Of a stretch of DNA of 6,167 nt, positions 1 to 5,198 are shown in pieces. Origin of the DNA: Planctomycetaceae bacterium. GTDB lineage: Bacteria; Planctomycetota; Planctomycetia; Pirellulales; Pirellulaceae. The stretch spans positions 1 through 6,167 of the forward strand of contig SXHS01000308.1 of assembly GCA_005773145.1 (NCBI GenBank), in the 5' to 3' direction. A program made the position numbers and the translations under genes. Within the stretch, counting starts at the first letter, position 1; every line of letters starts with the position of its first letter. Under the pieces are notes generated by a model. It did not search any database, had not been told where the DNA came from, and saw nothing but the letters and a program-made list of their open reading frames with translations.

Positions 1-5
1 CAAAA

Positions 6-96
6 AAATCTCAAATCTCAAATCTCAAATCTCAAATCTCAAATCTCAAATCTCAAATCTCAAATCTCAAATCTCAAATCTCAAATCTCAAATCTC
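6..96. repeat. Heptamer tandem repeat (CTCAAAT)n
   Basis: A perfect 7-bp tandem array. Positions 10-93 are 12 exact copies of CTCAAAT, flanked by a partial unit (AAAT, 6-9) and a trailing CTC (94-96). It follows a short A-run at 2-8 and ends 5 bp before the stop codon of the minus-strand phosphodiesterase-like gene, so it lies in that gene's 3' flank; the minus strand reads ATTTGAG repeats. The absence of any mismatch over 84 bp suggests recent expansion by slipped-strand mispairing, so copy number may vary between strains. The unit is AT-rich, unlike the surrounding DNA. No protein is encoded here. It is near the window edge, so a gene to the left could run up to it. Confidence 0.97.
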
Positions 97-101
97 CGGC
101 C

Positions 102-1457
102 TTAAACTGCCCCCCGCCCGATCCATTCCAGGACCAACGCAGCGATATCGGTATCCACGAATTCGGTTCGCGTCAACAAGCCGGCTTGCGAGGTCAACAG
201 GACTCCCTTTTGTGCGAGCGAGGTGGCTGGCGCCCCGTGTGAGCCGCGCACCAAAGTCGCATCCAAGGGAATCGACTTGGTGGGCAGATCGATGAACAAC
301 TCGACTGGATCGTACCCGGGTTTACGATGGATATCGACCGAGCGCGCAAACGGTGGTGCACGGCGATCGTCCTGCCACCAATAGTAGGCTTGCCAGCTAT
401 CGGGGGTTGAGATCAAGATCACTTCTCCCGATCGCGCATGATCCATGCCGTACTTCGCGCGGTCCGCTCCAACCAGCACCTCCGCGATGCCAGCGACATG
501 CGTGTCCGTATTGGTATGGGTGTTGGTGTTCGCAAACAGCTGCCGAACTCGTTGGATCACATCGGCCTGCTGATTTCGCACGAACACGTGCGAAAATTGA
601 TGATCTACCAAACACCACGCATCGCTGTTGGCGAAATCCAGGTACTCCGCGCCAGCTTCTTCGCGCACCCGCAACAGCCCAGCGTCGCGCAGCATGCGAT
701 TGGGATATAGCACATGTTGGACGGGCGTCACGGCGTACTCACTTGCCGCCAGCCACACCAATTCATGGGGAGCGTAGACCTCTCCGAAGCCGTCGACCAA
801 TTTTCCGATTTGCTCATCCAATTCTTGCACGGCCTGCATTTGCTGGAAGCTATCCGGTCCGAATTTTTGGCTGGCATAGTCCAGGTGGGGCAAGTAGACA
901 TAGAAGAATTGCGGCTTGAACTGGCCTGCGGCCCGGATGGCGGAATCCACGATCCACGCCGTGGAACGGATATTGGCCATGGGGCCCCAGAAGTGCTGGA
1001 GTGGAAAATCTCCCAGCGACTCGCGCAGGGTTCCATATAGTTCGGTTGGCTTGGTGTAGCACCAGAGGGATTCGGATCCATCGGGATTGTGCACCGGGGC
1101 TGGCATACACACGTAGTCGGCGCCGCACCGTTTGCTGAGCATGGGAAACCAGACGGCGGATGTAACGGCCGGATCCCGTTGATGTAGCAGATCCCAAATC
1201 TGTGGCCGTTCGATGCGTTCGTTGGACGCGGTCCACATTTCGACCGACTGTTGTTCGCGCCAGTAGAACCCATTGGCCACGACGCCGTGTTCACGCGGCA
1301 AGCAGCCCGTGAGCATATTCGCTTGCACGGGCCAAGTCACACAGGGGAAGCTGGGGGTCAGTGTCGCAGCGCCGCCACTCGCGGTCAACGCGGCCAACCG
1401 GGGCATGTGCGCCACGTCGGACGCGCGTAGGGCGGGGATGGAGAGCAAGACGATCAT
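102..1457 (-). CDS. Phosphodiesterase / nucleotide pyrophosphatase-fold protein with a divergent metal site
   Basis: A 451-residue protein of the alkaline-phosphatase superfamily, closest to the type I phosphodiesterase/nucleotide pyrophosphatase (NPP) family. The N-terminal core is typical: MPRL (18-21), PSFPCVTWP (35-43, with T41 at the nucleophile position), MLTG (48-51) and HGVVANGFY (57-65). Further on are YLPHLDYA (188-195), QKFGPDS (197-203), SEYAVTPV (239-246) and a C-terminal RGSHGAPA (404-411). Several residues that bind the two metals in classical NPPs appear replaced: the early Asp (IPALR instead of a DGLR-type motif), the His of DxxGHxxGP (Q197), and the Asp-His pair (E240-Y241). 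T41, D193 and H407 are kept. Substrate and activity are therefore uncertain. I see no signal peptide; the hydrophobic start is the first beta strand. A longer GTG start at 1475 is possible, but the ATG at 1457 has a GGAG 8 nt upstream. It lies 43 bp downstream of nagB on the same strand and is probably cotranscribed. Residues 309-320 form a Thr/Asn/His/Asp low-complexity insert. Confidence 0.85.
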   Translation of the reverse strand: MIVLLSIPALRASDVAHMPRLAALTASGGAATLTPSFPCVTWPVQANMLTGCLPREHGVVANGFYWREQQSVEMWTASNERIERPQIWDLLHQRDPAVTSAVWFPMLSKRCGADYVCMPAPVHNPDGSESLWCYTKPTELYGTLRESLGDFPLQHFWGPMANIRSTAWIVDSAIRAAGQFKPQFFYVYLPHLDYASQKFGPDSFQQMQAVQELDEQIGKLVDGFGEVYAPHELVWLAASEYAVTPVQHVLYPNRMLRDAGLLRVREEAGAEYLDFANSDAWCLVDHQFSHVFVRNQQADVIQRVRQLFANTNTHTNTDTHVAGIAEVLVGADRAKYGMDHARSGEVILISTPDSWQAYYWWQDDRRAPPFARSVDIHRKPGYDPVELFIDLPTKSIPLDATLVRGSHGAPATSLAQKGVLLTSQAGLLTRTEFVDTDIAALVLEWIGRGAV

Positions 1458-1465
1458 TGTGGGTA

Positions 1466-1469
1466 CTCC
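1466..1469 (-). promoter_or_regulatory. Ribosome binding site deciding the phosphodiesterase start
   Basis: On the minus strand, GGAG sits 8 nt before the ATG at 1457. It overlaps codons of the longer GTG reading (start 1475), so it favours the shorter 451-residue product. The ATG start also places the first residues directly on the expected first beta strand of the fold. Confidence 0.6.
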
Positions 1470-1500
1470 AAACACGTGCCAATGACTGACACTTAAAAAA

Positions 1501-2247
1501 TTATTTACGACAACTCAACAAGTGCGCCGACTTCTCGTCAAGAAATACGCGGCACATACCGTGACTTTGCAGGATCGAGGCGGGGACGTGCGGTGTAACG
1601 GGACCTTTGATCGCTTGCCGCACGGCCTCGGCTTTTCGCGCGTCTGGCACGGTGCAAATAATGGCCCGGCTCTTCATGATTTGAGACACGCTCATCGAGA
1701 TGGCCTGTTGTGGGACATCATCGAAGATGGCGAACCACCCCTCGCCGAGCTGTTGGCGACGGCACGCATCGTCTAGTTGTACGACGAGATAGGGCTCTTC
1801 CGTCTCGAAATTCGCGGGTGGATCGTTGAATGCCAGGTGACCATTCTCACCGATGCCGACGAAGGCGACGTCCACGGGATGTTGACGCAGAATTGCACCC
1901 ACACGTCGGCATTCGGCCAGCGGATCCGTCTCGGCATTCAGATAATGAAACGCGCGGAGTGGCACCGACAATTGGCGGACGAACCGTTGCCACAGATACC
2001 GGCGAAAGGAAGCCGGGTGCTCAATCGACAACCCCACGTACTCATCCAGGTGGAACCCCGTGACCAAATTCCAATCGATGTTGGGCTCAGTTACCAATGC
2101 TTCTAGCATCTCAAACTGTGACGCGCCTGTGGCAACGATGATAGTGGCGGCCCCGCGATCGGCGATGGCTCGGCGGATCCATGCGGCTCCAGCCGCTGCG
2201 GCTGCCTTTCCCATTGCCGCTTTGTCCGATATAGTCTGAACGTCCAT
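1501..2247 (-). CDS. nagB: Glucosamine-6-phosphate deaminase/isomerase (NagB family)
   Basis: A 248-residue cytoplasmic sugar-phosphate isomerase. It is expected to convert glucosamine-6-phosphate to fructose-6-phosphate and ammonia, the last committed step of GlcNAc use. Visible motifs in order: ATGASQFEML (39-48) in the phosphate-binding loop; FHLDEYVGL (65-73), with the Asp at the position of the proton-abstracting base (D72 in E. coli); GIGENGHLAFNDPP (131-144), with H137 at the ring-opening His position; and PASILQ (222-227) near the end. The family's usual D-G-H and NEP pattern is here N-G-H and NDP (N135 for Asp, D142 for Glu). Asn is common in many bacterial NagB proteins; Asp in place of Glu is less usual. 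The length is slightly below the ~266 residues of E. coli NagB. The ATG at 2247 has an AGGA about 11 nt upstream. It is divergent from nagA across 38 bp and leads an apparent two-gene operon with the phosphodiesterase-like gene. A 6-phosphogluconolactonase-type member is the main alternative, but the LDEYVGL and GENGHLAFN motifs and the nagA neighbour favour NagB. Confidence 0.9.
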   Translation of the reverse strand: MDVQTISDKAAMGKAAAAAGAAWIRRAIADRGAATIIVATGASQFEMLEALVTEPNIDWNLVTGFHLDEYVGLSIEHPASFRRYLWQRFVRQLSVPLRAFHYLNAETDPLAECRRVGAILRQHPVDVAFVGIGENGHLAFNDPPANFETEEPYLVVQLDDACRRQQLGEGWFAIFDDVPQQAISMSVSQIMKSRAIICTVPDARKAEAVRQAIKGPVTPHVPASILQSHGMCRVFLDEKSAHLLSCRK

Positions 2248-2285
2248 ATCATGCTTCGTCCTGAAAAACTCTGGAATCTGACGAC

Positions 2286-3218
2286 ATGCATTATGCCAGC
2301 GGATATGTGGACTTGCAAGTGAATGGCTATGCGGACGTCGACTTCAACCGTGACGACCTGACTACCGAAAACGTGCTGAATGTTTGCGATCGACTGAGGA
2401 GCGAAGGGGTAGCCGGCATTCTCGCGACGGTGATCACCGCGGATGTGGACTCCATGTGTCGACGCTTGGCGTGTATCCGTCGCGTGCGCGAGAGCGACCA
2501 GGCTATCGCCGACATGATCTGGGGGATTCACATCGAGGGCCCATTCCTGCGGGGGGAAGTGGGGTACATTGGTGCCCATCCCGTGGAGTTTGCGCGAGAG
2601 GCCGACATCGACATCATGAAGCGACTGATCGAGGCCAGCGGCGGTCTCACGCGGCTGGTGACGCTGGCGCCGGAACAGGATTCCGGCAATCGCGTCACGA
2701 GTTACCTGGCGAAGGCGGGAATTCGCGTCGCGGCCGGTCACTGCAATTCCACGCTCGATGAATTGCGGTCGGCGATTGATGCCGGTCTCTCGGTATTTAC
2801 TCATTTGGGCAACGGCTGTCCCCGTCAACTGCCACGACACGACAATATCATTCAAAGAGCGCTCAGCCTGGCCGATCATCTCCACTTTGGTTTCATCGCG
2901 GATGGCGTGCACGTGCCCTTTTTCGCGCTGGGGAATTATCTCAAATGCTGCGGTATCGATCGAGCCTTTGTCGTGACGGACGCCATTTGTGGCGCGGGAC
3001 TTGGCCCCGGCGAGTACTCCATCGGGTCACGTCGCCTGGTGATTGACAACAACCTGGCAACCTGGTCCACCGACCATTCACACCTGATCGGATCCGCTGG
3101 AACGATGCAGCGATCGGCTGAGAACCTGCGCACGGCACTGGCGCTCGAAGACGAGGATATCCGTCGCTTGTTGAGCGAAAATCCGCGTAAGCTGATGGAC
3201 TCCTCATTCCCTAGATAA
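2286..3218 (+). CDS. nagA: N-acetylglucosamine-6-phosphate deacetylase, barrel-only form (NagA family)
   Basis: A 310-residue amidohydrolase-superfamily TIM barrel, expected to remove acetate from GlcNAc-6-phosphate to give the substrate of the divergent nagB. Motifs in order: YVDLQVNGY (7-15, the start of the barrel); HIEGPF (82-87, E84 as metal ligand); GAH (96-98); GHCNST (151-156, H152 as metal ligand); FTHLGNG (171-177, H173 as metal ligand); IADGVHV (204-210, H209 for substrate); VVTDA (229-233, D232 as catalytic Asp); and LIGSAGTMQRS (267-277). The protein begins directly at the barrel. The ~50-residue N-terminal beta-sandwich segment of E. coli NagA (382 residues) is absent, as is the C-terminal strand region after the NPRKL motif (299-303). 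All catalytic positions are kept, so this looks like a compact but functional family form rather than a truncated gene. The ATG at 2286 has a GGAA about 9 nt upstream. The stop is followed by gene debris, not by an intact partner gene. Confidence 0.88.
   Translation: MHYASGYVDLQVNGYADVDFNRDDLTTENVLNVCDRLRSEGVAGILATVITADVDSMCRRLACIRRVRESDQAIADMIWGIHIEGPFLRGEVGYIGAHPVEFAREADIDIMKRLIEASGGLTRLVTLAPEQDSGNRVTSYLAKAGIRVAAGHCNSTLDELRSAIDAGLSVFTHLGNGCPRQLPRHDNIIQRALSLADHLHFGFIADGVHVPFFALGNYLKCCGIDRAFVVTDAICGAGLGPGEYSIGSRRLVIDNNLATWSTDHSHLIGSAGTMQRSAENLRTALALEDEDIRRLLSENPRKLMDSSFPR
2290..2318 (-). promoter_or_regulatory. Candidate sigma-70-type promoter for nagB operon, inside the nagA 5' end
   Basis: On the minus strand a TTGCAA box (2313-2318, 4 of 6 matches to TTGACA) lies exactly 17 bp from a CATAAT box (2290-2295, 5 of 6 matches to TATAAT). 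Initiation would fall near 2283, giving a leader of about 36 nt that contains the AGGA before nagB. The elements lie within the first codons of the divergent nagA, which fits the 38-bp spacing between the starts. Planctomycete promoter consensus is poorly defined, so this is a pattern match only. For nagA, a TATCAT at 2247-2252 is a weak -10 candidate with no good -35. Confidence 0.3.
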
Positions 3219-3380
3219 TGCGGATGACGACCATTGGCGGATCGGTGCTGACCGCAAATTGACGCGGCGGGATGTCGAGAGATACAATGGGTGGCATGGG
3301 TTTTTCCAATTGGACATCAATGCTGGCATGTTCAGCACTCGCGGTGATGGCCGCCGCGGGTAACGTCGGTAGATCCTGCG
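3211..3380 (-). pseudogene. Possible C-terminal fragment of an unidentified minus-strand gene
   Basis: On the minus strand, an open frame ending in TAG at 3211-3213 reads as plausible protein over its last ~55 codons (for example LEKPMPPIVSLDIPP, then STDPPMVVIRII at the very end). Codon choice looks natural. I do not recognise the family. The frame would converge with nagA, the two stops overlapping by a few bases. Upstream it runs into the antisense of the DUF1549 remnant, so the 5' part of such a gene would be missing. The alternative is that this is the antisense of a plus-strand signal-peptide-like stretch (ATG at 3296, hydrophobic run MLACSALAVMAAAG) which could be the original start of the DUF1549 gene. 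I cannot decide between the two from sequence alone. Confidence 0.25.
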
Positions 3381-3383
3381 ACG

Positions 3384-3596
3384 CGAATGCCCCCCGAGGG
3401 GGCGCCATTGACCGCCGATCAGATCGAACAATTGCGACAGTGGATTCAACAAGGCGCAGCGGCTCCCGCCGACGAACAGCCGGAAATCGATCCGCGCCAA
3501 CACTGGGCGTTTCAAAAGCTGGTGCGCCCGAAAGTACCGACGTGCGATGGGGAGTCCGTGCACAATGCCATCGACGCATTCATTGTGGAGAGACTG
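3384..3596 (+). pseudogene. Remnant of a DUF1549/DUF1553 planctomycete cytochrome-type protein
   Basis: A 71-residue fragment matching the end of the Planctomycete cytochrome C (PSCyt1) domain and the start of DUF1549. It has RMPPEGAPLTADQIEQLRQWI, which closes the cytochrome-type domain, then HWAFQKLVRPKVP and NAIDAFIVERL, which normally lead into the DUF1549 core. Intact members are large exported proteins of roughly 700 to over 1000 residues. Here the CxxCH heme motif expected upstream is missing, and everything after VERL is missing too. The preceding in-frame stop (3345-3347) leaves only about 13 codons ahead of the fragment. At about 3597 the sequence switches to a different frame and a different protein family (DUF1501), so this is a deletion remnant. 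The family assignment rests on remembered motif order and is fairly strong. Confidence 0.8.
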
Positions 3597-3598
3597 AT

Positions 3599-3871
3599 AA
3601 GTTGGAGTTGCGCGGCGGTGGCAACACCGGACGCGATCATCATCCCAACGGCTTCTCGATTTGGATGGCTGGGGCTGGTCTGAAGAAGGGCTGTGTTCAT
3701 GGTGCCACGGACGAATTGGGATACCATGCCCTGGGGGAAGGCCACTACGTGACCGACCTGCACGCCACCGTGCTGCATTTGCTCGGCCTCGACAACCGCC
3801 GCCTGGAGATTCCGGGACGGAAGCGGTTGGACATCGACCACGGCCGAGTCATTGGGGAAATCCTTTCATGA
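3599..3871 (+). pseudogene. C-terminal remnant of a DUF1501 protein
   Basis: About 90 codons matching the C-terminus of the DUF1501 family (sulfatase-like, exported, typically 430-490 residues and abundant in planctomycetes). Recognisable motifs are GRDHHPNGFSIWMAGAG, then GATDELGYHA, then DLHATVLHLLGLD, then the usual HGRVIGEIL ending with a TGA at 3869-3871. Everything before GRDHHP is missing, including the start. The fragment is in a different reading frame from the DUF1549 piece it abuts. In planctomycete genomes the DUF1501 gene usually follows the DUF1549/DUF1553 gene in the same direction, so the order seen here is the expected pair with the middle removed. Local codon quality is intact, implying that the deletion is not ancient. 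Confidence 0.85.
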
Positions 3872-3903
3872 AGATGGGGCGTAGCGCGGCGGATCGTTTC
3901 GTT

Positions 3904-3926
3904 GTTCCCCGCGTGCGGTAGGGAAC
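3904..3926. other. Small inverted repeat in the gap before the oxidoreductase gene
   Basis: GTTCCC (3904-3909) and GGGAAC (3921-3926) form a perfect 6-bp inverted repeat with an 11-nt loop in the 86-bp gap after the DUF1501 remnant. No T-run follows on either strand, so it is a poor intrinsic terminator. It could be an operator or chance. The gap also has two copies of CCGGTTA, at about 3926 and 3944, and no other recognisable element. Confidence 0.25.
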
Positions 3927-3960
3927 CGGTTACTTCTTCATCGCTCCGGTTAGTCGTATG

Positions 3961-3968
3961 AGGTGGAG
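3961..3968 (+). promoter_or_regulatory. Ribosome binding site deciding the oxidoreductase start
   Basis: AGGTGGAG ends 7 nt before the ATG at 3976. An in-frame ATG at 3958 lies upstream of this element and has no purine-rich site of its own, so 3976 is preferred. It gives a 369-residue product with a more compact signal-peptide n-region. Confidence 0.6.
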
Positions 3969-3975
3969 TTCACGA

Positions 3976-5085
3976 ATGCGAGTAGGCTTGCGCATTTCGA
4001 GTTTGATGTGTCTACTGGTCAGTCTTGTAGACTGCGGTTGGCTGACGCCGCTCGCAGCGGACGACGCATCGATTGTTGGCCCGGATTTGAAACCGACTCG
4101 GCCTGACCTACCAGTCGAATCGCCGGTCGCGGAACGTCCGCGGATCAGAGTTGGCATTATTGGACTCGATACATCCCATGCTTTGGCGTTTACCGAAATG
4201 CTGAACGAACCTCATGCTGCCGATGATTTGGCCAACTGCCACGTGGTGGCCGCGTATCCCCAGGGGAGCCGGGATATCAAGTCGAGCGTCGAACGCGTAC
4301 CGGAGTACACCAAGAAACTTCGGGAACGCGGCGTAGAAATCGTCGATTCGCTGGACACACTCTTGTCGAAGGTTGATGCCGTCTTGCTGGAAACCAACGA
4401 CGGCCGGCCACATCTGGAGCAAGCGCTCCCGGTTTTTCAAGCGAAGAAGCCCTGCTTCATTGATAAGCCACTGGCCGGATCGCTGGCGGATGCCATCGCA
4501 ATTGTCGCGACCGCCGACAAGTCGGGCACGCCCATCTTTACCTCCTCATCGTTGCGTTACACCGCAGGAGCACAAGCCATTCGTCGAGGCGAGTTCGGGG
4601 AGGTATTCGGGTGCGATGCGTTTAGCCCCTGCGCGTTGGAGCCGACGCATCCCGACTTGTTTTGGTACGGCATTCACGGCGTGGAGTCGCTCTACACCGT
4701 GATGGGGCCAGGCTGCGAGACGGTTTGCCGTTCGTCGACCGTCGACAGCGATTTCGTGGTGGGCACCTGGCGAGATGGCCGTGTCGGAACCTTTCGAGGC
4801 AACCGGAAGGGGGCTCATGAATTCGGCGGCACGGCCTTCACTGCCAAGGGGGCGAAGTCGCTGGGCGATTATGGTGGATATCGTCCGTTGGTAGTAGAGA
4901 TCGTTAAATTCTTCCGTGCCGGAGTGCCCCCAGTCAACGCGGCGGAGTCCTTGGAAATCTACACCTTCATGGAAGCGGCCGACGAAAGCAAACGCCAAGG
5001 GGGGAAACCAGTCCGCCTGGCAGACGTACTGGAAAGGGCGAAGACGCAGGCAGAGGCGAATCTGAAGTCGCTTGAAAGGCCATGA
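3976..5085 (+). CDS. Exported Gfo/Idh/MocA-family oxidoreductase
   Basis: A 369-residue protein with an N-terminal signal-like segment: MRVGLR, a hydrophobic run at about 7-18, and a possible cleavage after PLA near residue 28. A ~30-residue linker leads to a Rossmann NAD(P)-binding domain beginning IRVGIIGLDTSH (57-68). Later motifs are FIDKPLAGS (161-169), the family's EKP motif with Asp for Glu, and YGIHGVESLYTVMG (231-244), matching the conserved His-containing helix of the C-terminal alpha/beta domain. The nucleotide loop is GIIGLD rather than the textbook GxGxxG, a variant I associate with a 'GLDTSH' subgroup. Members oxidise or reduce sugars, inositols or related compounds; the substrate here is unknown. 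A periplasmic NAD-dependent enzyme would usually be exported folded by the Tat route, but no twin-arginine is visible. The gene is preceded by gene debris and stands alone. Its TGA stop overlaps the edge of the inverted repeat that follows. If the ATG at 3958 is used, the protein has 375 residues. Confidence 0.85.
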   Translation: MRVGLRISSLMCLLVSLVDCGWLTPLAADDASIVGPDLKPTRPDLPVESPVAERPRIRVGIIGLDTSHALAFTEMLNEPHAADDLANCHVVAAYPQGSRDIKSSVERVPEYTKKLRERGVEIVDSLDTLLSKVDAVLLETNDGRPHLEQALPVFQAKKPCFIDKPLAGSLADAIAIVATADKSGTPIFTSSSLRYTAGAQAIRRGEFGEVFGCDAFSPCALEPTHPDLFWYGIHGVESLYTVMGPGCETVCRSSTVDSDFVVGTWRDGRVGTFRGNRKGAHEFGGTAFTAKGAKSLGDYGGYRPLVVEIVKFFRAGVPPVNAAESLEIYTFMEAADESKRQGGKPVRLADVLERAKTQAEANLKSLERP

Positions 5086-5141
5086 ACCGCAAAGGCGCAA
5101 AGTACGCCAAGGGACTCCGCGTTCTTGGCGCCTTGGCGGTG
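5083..5141. repeat. Imperfect inverted repeat of the dispersed AACCGC-AAAGGCGC type
   Basis: The left arm ACCGCAAAGGCGCAAAG (5087-5103) and right arm CTTGGCGCCTTGGCGGT (5124-5140) are reverse complements at 15 of 17 positions, with a ~20-nt loop containing another copy of the short ACGCCAAGG motif. The arms are built from a repeated unit of about 9 nt (CGCMAAGGM). I recall closely similar elements scattered between genes in planctomycetes, acidobacteria, verrucomicrobia and others, often mistranslated into spurious peptides such as NRKGAK or TAKAPRTR; both readings occur here. It fills much of the 113-bp space between two convergent stops, and the first bases (TGAACCGC) supply the oxidoreductase stop codon. 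It could act as a two-way terminator, but there is no T-run and the function is unknown. Confidence 0.8.
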
Positions 5142-5198
5142 AAATCTCCTCGATGTCGCATTCGCGAATTGCCCCGAACGAAGATCGCGGAGCGCCGA

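Noticed and set aside
6..96. CRISPR array at the left edge
   Set aside because: The unit is 7 bp with no spacers; it is a simple tandem repeat.
353..919. A 188-codon plus-strand open frame opposite the phosphodiesterase-like gene
   Set aside because: Its composition is dominated by Arg, Pro, His and Ala and it has no domain; the opposite strand carries clear family motifs.
1476..1492. Hairpin (GTGCCA / TGACAC) between nagB and the phosphodiesterase-like gene as a terminator
   Set aside because: The stem is only 6 bp with a wobble pair on the transcribed strand, and the T-run lies before rather than after it in that direction.
2103..2912. A 269-codon minus-strand open frame across the nagB/nagA boundary
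   Set aside because: It is antisense to the well-supported nagA and overlaps the nagB start; it has no recognisable domain and an Arg/His/Gln-rich composition typical of shadow frames in GC-biased genes.
3922..3958. ECF-sigma-like promoter (GGAAC then TCGTA) before the oxidoreductase
   Set aside because: The spacing of the two boxes is about 25 bp, well outside the usual 16-17 bp.
4546..5100. A 184-codon minus-strand open frame opposite the oxidoreductase
   Set aside because: It is fully antisense to the conserved C-terminal half of the Gfo/Idh/MocA protein and has no recognisable motifs.
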